Shown here: positions 45,793 through 54,405 of the stretch, piece by piece
Layout of the letters: each line of letters starts with the position of its first letter
Position numbering within the stretch: position 1 is the stretch's first letter
From: Paenirhodobacter ferrireducens
Lineage (GTDB): Bacteria; Pseudomonadota; Alphaproteobacteria; Rhodobacterales; Rhodobacteraceae
Direction of reading: 5' to 3'
DNA length: 64,000 nt
Assembly: GCF_004022265.1 (NCBI RefSeq)
Contig: NZ_SAVB01000003.1
Location: forward strand, 62,001-126,000
The notes under the pieces: generated by a model
Database searches by the model: none
The model's input: the letters and a program-made list of their open reading frames with translations, nothing else
Told to the model about the DNA's origin: nothing
Made by a program: the position numbers and the translations under genes

Positions 45793-47100
45793 ATGATGCG
45801 GTTTGGGACGCGGTTTGGGAACCTGATGGCGGGCGCGGCACTGGCCACGCTGTTCTCGGCGGGCGGCGCGCTCGCCGAGGGCGACACGATCAAGGTCGGC
45901 GTGCTGCATTCGCTGTCGGGCACGATGGCGATCTCGGAGACGACGCTGAAGGACACCGTCCTGATGCTGATCGACGAACAGAACAAGAAGGGCGGCCTTC
46001 TGGGCAAGAAGATCGAGCCGGTGGTCGTCGACCCGGCCTCCGACTGGCCGCTGTTCGCCGAGAAGGCGCGCGAGCTGATCACCGTCGACAAGGTCGACGT
46101 GATCTTCGGCTGCTGGACTTCGGTCAGCCGCAAGTCGGTGCTGCCGGTGCTCGAGGAGCTGAACGGGTTGCTGTTCTACCCGGTGCAATACGAGGGCGAG
46201 GAAAGCTCCTACAACGTCTTCTACACCGGCGCCGCGCCGAACCAGCAGGCGATCCCGGCGGTGGACTATTTCCTGAATGAGCTCGGCGTGCAGAAATTCG
46301 CGCTGCTGGGCACCGACTATGTCTATCCGCGCACCACGAACAACATCCTGACCGCCTATCTCAAGTCGAAGGGCATCGCCGAGAGCGACATCTTCGTCAA
46401 CTACACCCCCTTCGGGCAGTCGGACTGGTCGAAGATCGTGGCTGACGTCAAGGCGCTTGGCGCCGATGGCAAGAAGGTGGGGGTGATCTCGACGATCAAC
46501 GGCGACGCGAATATCGGCTTCTACAAGGAACTCGCGGCCTCGGGGATCACCGCCGAGGACATCCCCGTCGTCGCCTTCTCGGTGGGCGAGGAGGAGCTTT
46601 CGGGGCTCGGCGAGGGCGATCTGAAGAACCTCGTCGGCCAGCTGGCCGCCTGGAACTATTTCGAAAGCGCCGATACGCCCGAGAACAAGGCCTTCATCGA
46701 CGGCTGGCACAAGTTCACCGGCAACGACAAGCGCGTCACCAACGACCCGATGGAGGCCACCTATATCGGCTTCAACATGTGGGTGAACGCGGTGACCGAG
46801 GCCGGCACCACCAATGTCGACAAGGTCGAGGATGCGATGATCGGGCAGAAATTCCCGAACCTCACCGGCACCACGGCCGAGATGCTGCCGAACCACCACC
46901 TGACGAAGCCGGTGCTGATCGGCGAGATCCAGGCGGACGGCCAGTTCGACATCATCTCGCAGACCGATCCGGTGCCGGGCGACGCCTGGACCGACTTCCT
47001 GCCCGAATCCGCGGTGCTCTCGTCGGACTGGAAGACGCTCAAATGCGGCATGTACAACACCGACACCAAGACCTGCGTTCAGCTGAAGTCGAATTACTGA
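45793..47100 (+). CDS. urtA: Urea ABC transporter substrate-binding protein UrtA
   Basis: 435-residue periplasmic protein with a Sec signal peptide (ending near GGALAEGDT, residue 31). The mature protein follows UrtA/FmdD closely: KVGVLHSLSGTMAISETTLK, VDVIFGCWTSVSRKSVLPV, LLFYPVQYEGEESSYNVFYT, FALLGTDYVYPRTTNNI and a C-terminal GMYNTDTKTCVQL. It binds urea or related amides for import. The start ATG 45793 (or 45796) has GGGGGATTTCACG upstream. Location just after the urease operon strongly supports urea as ligand. Confidence 0.96.
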   Translation: MMRFGTRFGNLMAGAALATLFSAGGALAEGDTIKVGVLHSLSGTMAISETTLKDTVLMLIDEQNKKGGLLGKKIEPVVVDPASDWPLFAEKARELITVDKVDVIFGCWTSVSRKSVLPVLEELNGLLFYPVQYEGEESSYNVFYTGAAPNQQAIPAVDYFLNELGVQKFALLGTDYVYPRTTNNILTAYLKSKGIAESDIFVNYTPFGQSDWSKIVADVKALGADGKKVGVISTINGDANIGFYKELAASGITAEDIPVVAFSVGEEELSGLGEGDLKNLVGQLAAWNYFESADTPENKAFIDGWHKFTGNDKRVTNDPMEATYIGFNMWVNAVTEAGTTNVDKVEDAMIGQKFPNLTGTTAEMLPNHHLTKPVLIGEIQADGQFDIISQTDPVPGDAWTDFLPESAVLSSDWKTLKCGMYNTDTKTCVQLKSNY

Positions 47101-47164
47101 TCGGCTTCGGCACCCAGGAGGGGGCGTTCGCGCCCCCTCCGACGACCCTTGCAGGGAAACCGAG

Positions 47165-49155
47165 ATGCGCACCTTTCTTCTGGCGCTGAGTGCAGGTCTC
47201 TGCCTCACGCTGCCCGCCCCCGCGCAGGAAAGCGCCGCCCCCGTTCCTCCCGACACCACCGTTTCGGCCCCGGCCCTCACCGGCCTCGCTGCGGTGATCG
47301 CGGCGAATGCCGAGGCGATCGCCAGGCCATCGCGCCAGACCATCGGCCCGGTGGTGGAGGCGCTCGTCGCGGCGGGAGAGGGCGCGCCCGGCTTCCTCGC
47401 CGCCTGGGCCGACAAGCGGCTGGGCAACGCAAGTCCGACGGGGCGATCTTCTTGCTGGAGAAGCAGGGCGCCGATTATGCGTTGAGCGACCCGGTCAGCG
47501 GCGCCCCGGCCGGCACCGCGCCGAAAGCCGAGATCGCCGAGATCAAGCCGAATTCCGGCGTGCGCGGCCTGATCGCCGCGGCGCTGGTGCAGTTCCATCT
47601 TTCCGACCCTGACCCGGCCCAGCGTCGCGCCGCGCTCGAGGCGCTCGCCCGCGAGGGCGGGGCCGAGCATCTCGCCCCGCTCGCCGCCGCGATCGAGGGG
47701 GAAAGCGATCCGGCGATCAAGGCGCAGAAGGAGCGCCTGCTCGGCCTGCTGACCATCCGCTTCGGTGCGACCCCGGCCGAGCGTGTCACGGCGATCGAGG
47801 GCTTCGGTGCCGACATGGCGCTTGATTTCCGCGGCGCGCTGAACCCGATCCTCGCCACCGCGCGCGCGGCCTTCGATGGCGCCCCCGCCGGCAACGTGGC
47901 GCAGGAGCTGCGCCCGGGCCAGCGCGGCTTCACCGCCGAGGAAGCCTATGCACTTCTCGTCGCCCAGGGGCTCGCGCCGAAACGGCTCACCCGCGCCGAC
48001 CTGCGCGCCGTGCTCGAGGCGTATGTGGAGAACGGCGCGGTCGGCGGCGTCCCGCTGGCCGCGCTCGACGACCCGGCAAAGCGCGACGCGGCCTATACCG
48101 CGCTCGAAGCGGCCGGCCTCGTCCCCGCCGCCGCGACCGATGACGAGGTGGCAAACACCGTTGCCGCGCACCGTTACGCCGAGATCTACGCCGAACCCGA
48201 CGCCGCCGTCACCACGGCCGCCGCCGCGGCGCTGCAATCCGTGTCGCTCAAAGTCGATGCGATGCAGGGGATCGACCTCGGCCTCGATGCCCTCTCGCTC
48301 GCCTCGATCTACTTCCTCGCGGCGATCGGGCTGGCCATCACCTTCGGCGTGATGGGGGTGATCAACATGGCGCATGGCGAGTTCATCACCATGGGCGCCT
48401 ACACGGGCTATGTCGTGCAGCTCTGGATCCACGACTATACCGCCTCGATCCTCGTGGCCCTTCCCCTGGCCTTTGCTGTCACCTTCACCGCGGGTGTGGC
48501 GATGGAGCGGCTGGTGATCCGCCACCTCTACAAGCGCCCGCTGGAAACGCTTCTGGCCACCTTCGGCATCTCGATCGCGCTGCAGCAGCTCTTCAAGAAC
48601 ATCTTCGGCACCCAGGCCCGGCCGCTCACCGCGCCCGACTGGCTCGACGGTGCCTGGGTGCTGAACGACATCGTCGGCATCTCCTATATCCGCATCGCGA
48701 TCTTCGTGCTCGCGCTCATCTTCCTCGGCCTCTACCTCTTCGTGATGAAGCGCACCCGGCTCGGCCTCGAGGTCCGCGCGGTGACGCAGAACCCCTCGAT
48801 GGCGGCCTCGATGGGGATAAACCCCGACCGCATCAACATGCTGGCCTTCGGGCTTGGCTCGGGCATCGCGGGGATCGCGGGGGTGGCCATCGGCCTCTTT
48901 GCCAAGGTCACCTCGGAACTCGGCTCCGATTACATCGTGCAAAGCTTCATGACCGTGGTCGTCGGCGGCGTCGGCAATATCTGGGGCACGCTCGCGGGGG
49001 CGACGCTGGTCGGCTTCCTGCAAAAGGGGATCGAGGCGCTGAACCCCTCGAACACGCTGGCCGCGCAGACCTACATGATCCTCTTCATCATCATCTTCAT
49101 CCAGTTCCGGCCGCGGGGCATCATCGCCCTCAAGGGCCGCGCGGCGGGGGATTGA
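47165..49155 (+). pseudogene. urtB: urtB, urea ABC transporter permease, apparent single-base frameshift
   Basis: The gene starts at 47165 with a signal peptide (MRTFLLALSAGLCLTLPAPA) and a HEAT-like periplasmic region. Near 47424-47428 the frame breaks: the start frame reads DKRLGNASPTG and stops at 47485, while the next frame down resumes family sequence (QRKSDGAIFLLEKQGADYAL) and runs to 49155. One extra base after CTGGGC would restore LGQRKSDG. The second part holds the rest of the N-terminal domain, then the permease from about 48270 (SIYFLAAIGLAITFGVMGVI, INMAHGEFITMGAYTGYVV) ending FRPRGIIALKG. Intact, it would be about 660 residues. Either a real deletion disabling UrtB or a sequencing error. 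No obvious programmed slip site is visible. Confidence 0.88.
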
Positions 49156-49195
49156 GCATGACCCGGCACGCCGCCGCAATCCCGGAGGCCCAGAG

Positions 49196-50422
49196 ATGAA
49201 ACCCGGCTTTCTCGCAAAGAACCCCTCGGTTCTCGCCTTCCTTGCGCTGCTTGCGCTCTTCACCCTCGCGGTGACGCTGCTCTCGACCGCCTACGGGGCC
49301 GAGATCGTCTCGACCTCGATGGTCAAGACGCTGGGCAAGACGCTGTGCCTGTGCCTGATCGCGATCGCGATGGATCTGGTCTGGGGCTATACCGGCATTC
49401 TCAGCCTCGGCCATTTCGCCTTCTTCGGGCTTGGCGGCTACATGATCGGCATGTGGCTGATGGTTGCCCGCACCCGCGAGATCGTGCTGGCCTCGGCCGC
49501 GGGCGTGCTGCCGATGACGCTGCAGGAGCTGAGTGACGCGATCGCCACGCAGATCTTCGGCGTCGTGGGCTCGTCCGAGCTTCCGGCAATCTGGCACTTC
49601 GCCGGATCGCTGCCGATGCAGCTGATCTTCGTCGTGCTGGTGCCGGGGCTCCTCGCCTTCCTCTTCGGCTGGCTCGCCTTCCGTTCGCGCGTCACCGGCG
49701 TCTATCTCTCGATCCTGACCCAGGCGATGACGCTCGCGCTGTCGCTCTACCTCTTCCAGAACGACTCCGGCCTGCGCGGCAACAACGGGCTTTCCGGGCT
49801 GCAGAACATTCCGGGCCTTGCCGCCGATCAGGACCACCTGTCGGTGTGGTTCCTCTGGGCCTCGGCCGTGGCGCTCGGGCTCGGCTATCTGCTTGCCAGC
49901 TTCGTCACCTCGGGCAAGTTCGGCTCGGTGATGCGCGGCATCCGCGACGACGAGGCGCGGGTGCGGTTCCTCGGCTATTCGGTCGAGAGCTACAAGCTCT
50001 TCGTCTTCACCCTGACCGCGGTGATCGCCGCGATTGCCGGCGCGCTTTATTACCCGCAGGCGGGCATCATCAACCCGGCCGAGATGGCGCCGATCGCCTC
50101 GATCTACCTCGCCGTCTGGGTGGCGATCGGGGGCAGGGGCCGGCTTTACGGCGCGGTGATGGGCGCGGCCTTCGTCTCGCTCGTCTCGACCTGGTTCACC
50201 GGCGGGCGGGCGCCCGATCTGACCCTCGGGATCTACACGGTGAAATGGGTCGACTGGTGGCAGGTGCTCTTGGGCCTCAGCTTCGTCCTTGTCACGCTCT
50301 TCGCGCCGAAGGGGCTCTCGGGGCTTGTCGACCTGCTTGCCGGGCTGCGGACGCCCTGGCGTGGCGGCACCCCGCTCGGCCCCGATGACGGCTCGCTGCG
50401 CGAAGAGGAGGCGGTGGAATGA
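49196..50422 (+). CDS. urtC: Urea ABC transporter permease UrtC
   Basis: 408-residue branched-chain-amino-acid-type permease (LivM class) with about ten membrane helices. Family segments are LIAIAMDLVWGYTGILSLGH, FFGLGGYMIGMWLMV, LTQAMTLALSLYLFQND-GLRGNNGLSG, SVMRGIRDDEARVRFLGYSV (coupling helix) and LYYPQAGIINPAEMAPIASI, typical of UrtC. The start at 49196 follows GGAGG. It lies 40 bases after urtB, and its stop overlaps urtD by 4 bases. With UrtB it forms the channel. Confidence 0.96.
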   Translation: MKPGFLAKNPSVLAFLALLALFTLAVTLLSTAYGAEIVSTSMVKTLGKTLCLCLIAIAMDLVWGYTGILSLGHFAFFGLGGYMIGMWLMVARTREIVLASAAGVLPMTLQELSDAIATQIFGVVGSSELPAIWHFAGSLPMQLIFVVLVPGLLAFLFGWLAFRSRVTGVYLSILTQAMTLALSLYLFQNDSGLRGNNGLSGLQNIPGLAADQDHLSVWFLWASAVALGLGYLLASFVTSGKFGSVMRGIRDDEARVRFLGYSVESYKLFVFTLTAVIAAIAGALYYPQAGIINPAEMAPIASIYLAVWVAIGGRGRLYGAVMGAAFVSLVSTWFTGGRAPDLTLGIYTVKWVDWWQVLLGLSFVLVTLFAPKGLSGLVDLLAGLRTPWRGGTPLGPDDGSLREEEAVE

Positions 50423-51159
50423 AGGCGCTGCTCGAGGTCTCCGGCATCTCCGTCTCCTTCGACGGCTTCCGCGCGATCAACAATCTCTCCTTCTCGATCG
50501 GCCCGGCCGAGCTGCGCGCGGTGATCGGCCCGAACGGGGCGGGCAAGACCACCTTCATGGACATCGTCACCGGCAAGACCCGCCCCGACGAGGGCCGCGT
50601 GCTCTGGGGCGAGAAATCGGTCAACCTGCTGCGGATGAACGAGGCCCAGATCGCCCGCGCCGGCATCGGCCGCAAGTTCCAGCGCCCGACGGTGTTCGAG
50701 GATCAGTCGGTGACCGAGAACCTGATGATGGCGCTGAAGGCGGCGCGCGCGCCCTGGAAGGTGCTGGTCTGGCGCCCGTGCCCGGCCGATCATGCCCGGG
50801 TTGCGGCATTGGCGGCGCAGGTCGGGCTTGCCGACAGCCTGACGCGGAAATCCGGAGAATTGTCTCACGGTCAGAAACAATGGCTCGAGATCGGCATGCT
50901 GCTGGCGCAGGAGCCGCGGTTGCTTCTGGTCGACGAACCCGCCGCCGGCATGACCTTGGCCGAGCGCGAGCAGACCACCGCGCTGCTGGTCGATCTGGCG
51001 AAGACCCGCGCCGTGGTGGTGGTCGAGCATGACATGGACTTCGTGCGCCGGCTGAACTGCCGCGTCACCGTGCTGCACGAGGGATCGGTGCTGGCCGAGG
51101 GCTCGCTCGATCACGTCACCGCCGACCGGCAGGTCATCGAAGTCTATCTGGGGCGCTGA
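50419..51159 (+). CDS. urtD: Urea ABC transporter ATPase UrtD
   Basis: 246-residue LivG-type ATPase. Walker A is GPNGAGKTTFMDIVTGKTRP, Q-loop region IGRKFQRPTVFEDQSV, signature LSHGQKQWLEIGMLLA (LSHGQ is characteristic of UrtD), Walker B LLLVDEPAAGM, and switch His in VVVEHDMDFVRRL. The start overlaps urtC (ATGA). It energises urea import together with UrtE, which follows 2 bases later. Confidence 0.96.
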   Translation: MKALLEVSGISVSFDGFRAINNLSFSIGPAELRAVIGPNGAGKTTFMDIVTGKTRPDEGRVLWGEKSVNLLRMNEAQIARAGIGRKFQRPTVFEDQSVTENLMMALKAARAPWKVLVWRPCPADHARVAALAAQVGLADSLTRKSGELSHGQKQWLEIGMLLAQEPRLLLVDEPAAGMTLAEREQTTALLVDLAKTRAVVVVEHDMDFVRRLNCRVTVLHEGSVLAEGSLDHVTADRQVIEVYLGR

Positions 51160-51161
51160 AG

Positions 51162-51857
51162 ATGCTGGAAACCAAGGGGCTTACACTGCATTACGGCGGA
51201 TCTCAGATCCTTTACGGCATCGACATGGTGGCGAAGGCGGGCGAGGTGACCTGCATCATGGGCACCAATGGCGTGGGCAAGACCTCGCTTCTGAAGGCGA
51301 TCTCGGGCACCCATCCGCGCTCGGGCGGCACGCTTGTCCTCGATGGTGAGGAGGTGCCGCGGGTGCCGCCGCAAGGGATGGCGCGGCGCGGTCTTGGCTA
51401 TGTGCCGCAGGGGCGGATGATCTTCCCGCTGCTCACCGTGCGCGAGAACATGGAAACCGCCTTCGCCGTTCTGCCGAAATCCGAGCGTTTCATCCCCGAC
51501 GAGATCTACGATCTGTTTCCGATCCTGAAGGAATTCCTGCATCGCCGCGGCGGCGATCTGTCCGGCGGGCAGCAGCAGCAGCTGGCGATTGCGCGGGCGA
51601 TGCTGATGAAGCCGAAGATCCTGCTGCTCGACGAGCCGACCGAAGGGATCCAGCCCAACATCATCCAGCAGATCGGCCGCGTCATCGCCTATCTGCGCGC
51701 CCGCGGCGATATCGCGATCATCCTCGTCGAACAGTATTTCGACTTCGCCCATGATCTCGGCGACCGCTTCTATGTGCTCAAGCGCGGCGCGGTGGCGATG
51801 GAGGGGACGAAGGTGTCTCTGACCCGCGAGGCGCTGCGCGAGGTGGTGAGCGTCTGA
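51162..51857 (+). CDS. urtE: Urea ABC transporter ATPase UrtE
   Basis: 231-residue LivF-type ATPase: Walker A GTNGVGKTSLLKAISGTHPR, LGYVPQGRMIFPLLTVREN, signature LSGGQQQQLAIARAML, Walker B ILLLDEPTEGIQPN, and switch His position replaced by Gln in ILVEQYFDFAHDL, as is usual for LivF/UrtE. It is the last gene of urtABCDE, followed by the large REP-like palindrome that separates it from the convergent ubiH-like gene. Confidence 0.96.
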   Translation: MLETKGLTLHYGGSQILYGIDMVAKAGEVTCIMGTNGVGKTSLLKAISGTHPRSGGTLVLDGEEVPRVPPQGMARRGLGYVPQGRMIFPLLTVRENMETAFAVLPKSERFIPDEIYDLFPILKEFLHRRGGDLSGGQQQQLAIARAMLMKPKILLLDEPTEGIQPNIIQQIGRVIAYLRARGDIAIILVEQYFDFAHDLGDRFYVLKRGAVAMEGTKVSLTREALREVVSV

Positions 51858-51893
51858 GTCTGAGGGGCGCTGCCCCTCGCCCCTGCGGGGCTC

Positions 51894-51958
51894 ACCCCGA
51901 GGTATTTTTGGCAAGATGAAAAACGATCTCCTTCATCTTGCCCGAAATACCTCGGGGT
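51894..51958. repeat. REP-like palindrome between convergent urtE and ubiH-like genes
   Basis: Two 27-base arms (51894-51920 and 51932-51958) match at 25 of 27 positions around an 11-base loop; the arms read CCCCGAGGTATTT then GGCAAGATGAA. GC-rich flanks (GCGGGGCTC left, GAGCCCCGC right) extend the symmetry partly. A third copy of the arm lies at 14629-14654. It probably forms a bidirectional transcript end. Confidence 0.85.
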
Positions 51959-51975
51959 GCGGGGCAGAGCCCCGC

Positions 51976-53184
51976 TCAGCGCACCCCAAGCCCGGCGCGC
52001 ATCAAGGTTTTTCGCACCGGTTTCAGCGAGTAGAGCGCGCCGAGCACCCCCGCACGCAGGTCGCGCAGCGGTTGCGGTGCGACCATCGAGGCCCGGTTGA
52101 GGAAGTCGATGCCGATCTCGCGCGCCTTCACCTCGGGCCAGCGCCGGCGGGTGTAGGCCGCGAGCATCGCGGCCTCGCCCAGATGCGCCGGGTCCTTCTC
52201 GGCAAGGCCCAGCAGGCAGGTCAGATCGGCGAGCGACATGTTCAGCCCCTGCGCCCCGATCGGCGGGATCACATGCGCGGCCTCGGCAATGAGCGCGACG
52301 CGTTCGGAACTGAAGCGCGCGGCGATCTGCGTCATCATCGGCCAGACCGAGCGGCGGGTGACGAGGGTGAGCGGGCCGAGAAGCCCGGTCGAGCGCGCAT
52401 TCATCGCCGCCTCGAATTCGGGCACCGGCAGGGCGGCGAGACGTTCGGCCTCGGCGCCGCGCTCCATCCAGACGACGGCCGAGCTGTGCAGCCCGTCGCG
52501 GTCCGGCAGCGGGATCAGGGTGAAGGGGCCGCCCGAGCGGTGGATCTCGGTCGAGACGTCATTGTGCGGCAGCGGGTGGGTGACGGCGAAGGCGAGCGCC
52601 TTCTGGCCATAGCGCGTGGTCCTCACCGGGATGCCCGCGGCCTCGCGGATGAAGGAGTTGCGGCCATCGGCGGCCACCACCAGCTTCGCGCGCACCCGGC
52701 TGCCGTCCGAGAGCGTCACCTCGGCCCCGCTTTCGCGGCTGACGAGGCCGGTCGTGGCGACGCCCGGGCGGAAATCGACGAGCGGCAGTTCGGCGAGCCG
52801 CGCCACCATCTCGCGCCGCAGGAGCCAGTTCGGGAAGTTCCAGCCGAAGGGCTCGTCCGAGAGGTCGGCCGCGTCGAAATCGCGGGTGAGCCGGGCGACG
52901 GGCGCGGCCCCGCCCGCGTCGATGATGCGCATGATCTGCAGGGGGGCTGCATAGGGGGCGAGCCGCGCCCAGAGCCCGGCGCGTTCCAGCACGGCCCGCG
53001 AGGGGTGCAGGAAGGCCGTGGTGCGCATGTCGGCCCCGGCCTCGCCCTCGGCGGTGACCGGCGGCTGCGGGTCGACGCAGATCGTGGTGAAGCCGGCCGC
53101 CCCGAAGGCCGCCGCGGCGGTCAGGCCGGCGACACCGCCTCCCGAGATCAGGATGTCGGTCGTGCGCAGGGTCTGTTGCTCCAT
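51976..53184 (-). CDS. UbiH/UbiF/COQ6-type FAD-dependent hydroxylase
   Basis: 402-residue flavin monooxygenase of ubiquinone-ring hydroxylation type. The FAD Rossmann motif ILISGGGVAGLTAAAAFGAA starts at residue 11. The second FAD/NADPH segment VVAADGRNSFIREAAGI is near 170, and the ribityl-binding VALIAEAAHVIPPIGAQGLN near 295, where the common GDAAH reads AEAAH. The class hydroxylates the polyprenylated ring at position 5, 6 or 7; which carbon cannot be assigned here. The start at 53184 (MEQQTLRTTDIL) is the first Met. It is convergent with urtE across the REP-like palindrome. Confidence 0.88.
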   Translation of the reverse strand: MEQQTLRTTDILISGGGVAGLTAAAAFGAAGFTTICVDPQPPVTAEGEAGADMRTTAFLHPSRAVLERAGLWARLAPYAAPLQIMRIIDAGGAAPVARLTRDFDAADLSDEPFGWNFPNWLLRREMVARLAELPLVDFRPGVATTGLVSRESGAEVTLSDGSRVRAKLVVAADGRNSFIREAAGIPVRTTRYGQKALAFAVTHPLPHNDVSTEIHRSGGPFTLIPLPDRDGLHSSAVVWMERGAEAERLAALPVPEFEAAMNARSTGLLGPLTLVTRRSVWPMMTQIAARFSSERVALIAEAAHVIPPIGAQGLNMSLADLTCLLGLAEKDPAHLGEAAMLAAYTRRRWPEVKAREIGIDFLNRASMVAPQPLRDLRAGVLGALYSLKPVRKTLMRAGLGVR

Positions 53185-53289
53185 CTCGGGCCTCCGTTAC
53201 AGCGCGCCCAAGATGCCCCGACGGGCGGCGCGTTGCAATCGGGTGCGGCGATCGGTCCGCGCCCCGAAAGTGATCGGTCTTGCACACAA

Positions 53290-53323
53290 GCAGAAACGGC
53301 CCGGAGCCGGGGGCTCGGGCCGT
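53290..53323 (-). terminator. Terminator after the small membrane-protein gene
   Basis: On the - strand a 12-bp stem (ACGGCCC-GAGCC with GGCTC-GGGCCGT, one bulge) is followed by TTTCTG. It lies 26 bases past the stop at 53349. The remainder of the 53185-53348 gap probably holds the promoter of the ubiH-like gene. Confidence 0.7.
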
Positions 53324-53348
53324 GTCGGTCATGCCGTGCCGGGCCGGC

Positions 53349-53531
53349 TCAGCCGCCCGCGGTCATCACCACGAGAAAGGCCAGCATGATCCAAGTGGCC
53401 ACAACGGCCCAGAGGATCAGCCCGCCAAGGCCCATGAAGGCGACGAGGCCAACGGCGATGCCGATGATCACGAGCGCCAGAAGGTACATCTGGGCGGAAT
53501 TGTCTTTGGTGTCCGCGTGCTCGGCGGTCAT
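53349..53531 (-). CDS. Small two-helix membrane protein, 60 residues
   Basis: Hydrophilic start (MTAEHADTKDNSAQM) then two hydrophobic helices, YLLALVIIGIAVGLVAFMGL and GLILWAVVATWIMLAFLVVM. A ribosome site AAGGGAGA precedes ATG 53531 and a terminator follows, so the gene is probably real despite its length. I do not recognise a family. The hydrophilic N terminus followed by membrane helices is compatible with a small accessory subunit of a membrane complex, but nothing in the neighbourhood identifies one. Confidence 0.65.
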   Translation of the reverse strand: MTAEHADTKDNSAQMYLLALVIIGIAVGLVAFMGLGGLILWAVVATWIMLAFLVVMTAGG

Positions 53532-53630
53532 GGCAGAATCTCCCTTGGCTGTCTCCCTGACAGTCCGGCCTCAATAGCGGCTGGTCGCGCGCATGGGAAC
53601 CGCGCCACAATGTCGCAGGGGCAAAATGGC

Positions 53631-54290
53631 TCAGCTGTGTCGCGGATGCCGCAGCGCGGCGAGGAAGCCCGTCAGGTCGTTTGTATGGTGCTGGATATAC
53701 GCCGCGGGGGCGGGGTCGGCGGCCACATGCACGGTCTGCATCCCCATCGCATGCGGCGCGGCCAGGTTGCGCGGATCGTCCTCGAACATCGCCGCCTGCG
53801 GCGCGCGGATACCGGCCTTGGCGAAGACGGTCTCGAAGGCCTGCGGCTCGGGCTTGGGGTGGAACTCGGCATCCTCGACGCCGAAGACGCCGTCGAAAAG
53901 CCCGCTCAGCCCGCGCGCCGAGAGCACCCGATGGGCATAGGGAGCCGAGCCGTTGGTGAAGACGATCTTGCGCCCGGGCAGATCGCCGATGGCGCCGCGC
54001 AGCGCCGGATCGGGGCTGAGCGAGTCGAAGGAGATGTCGTGCACCTCGGCGAGGTAGGGCATCGGGTCGAGCCCGTGCTCGTGCATCAGCCCGGCGAGCG
54101 TGGTGCCGTAAAGGCGCCAGTAATGGTCGCGCAGCCGGTTCGCCTCGCCGCGGTCGACGCCGAGCGCGCGCATGACATATTCGGTCATCTTCACCTCGAT
54201 CTGGGCGAAGAGACGGGCCTCGGGCGGGTACAGGGTGTTGTCGAGGTCGAACACCCAGTCGGTGACATGTGCGAAATCTGCGGCTGACAT
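53631..54290 (-). CDS. HAD-family pyrimidine 5'-nucleotidase-like hydrolase
   Basis: 219-residue HAD hydrolase. Motif I is WVFDLDNTLYPPEARLFAQI (residues 11-30, the typical opening of the YjjG/SDT1-like pyrimidine 5'-nucleotidase group), motif II IVFTNGSAPYAHRVL, motif III Lys in FHPKPEPQAFETV, motif IV AAMFEDDPRNLAAPHAMGMQ. The helical cap contains YYRLYGTTLAGLM-like YWRLYGTTLAGLMHEHG. It would dephosphorylate a nucleotide monophosphate. Start ATG 54290 (MSAADFAHVTD) is taken by homology; the frame stays open upstream. Divergent from the GntR gene, with a shared 115-base promoter region. Confidence 0.87.
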   Translation of the reverse strand: MSAADFAHVTDWVFDLDNTLYPPEARLFAQIEVKMTEYVMRALGVDRGEANRLRDHYWRLYGTTLAGLMHEHGLDPMPYLAEVHDISFDSLSPDPALRGAIGDLPGRKIVFTNGSAPYAHRVLSARGLSGLFDGVFGVEDAEFHPKPEPQAFETVFAKAGIRAPQAAMFEDDPRNLAAPHAMGMQTVHVAADPAPAAYIQHHTNDLTGFLAALRHPRHS

Positions 54291-54405
54291 GGCGCGGACC
54301 CTATCCCGGCCGTCGGATGGGGGGAAGGGGGGCTCTTCTATTGCCGGCTTGTCAGGGGGCGGCGCCGCTCCTAAGGTTGCGCCCCGCAAGGGCGAGAGAG
54401 GAACG

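Noticed and set aside
47420-47435. Programmed ribosomal frameshifting in urtB
   Set aside because: No heptameric slippery run, no downstream hairpin of note, and UrtB is not known to need a frameshift; a real deletion or sequencing error is simpler.
45700-49263. A 1,187-codon open frame on the - strand across urtA and urtB
   Set aside because: Antisense shadow of urtA/urtB with extreme Arg/Asp/Gly/His content and no recognisable domain; it also runs through an intergenic region.
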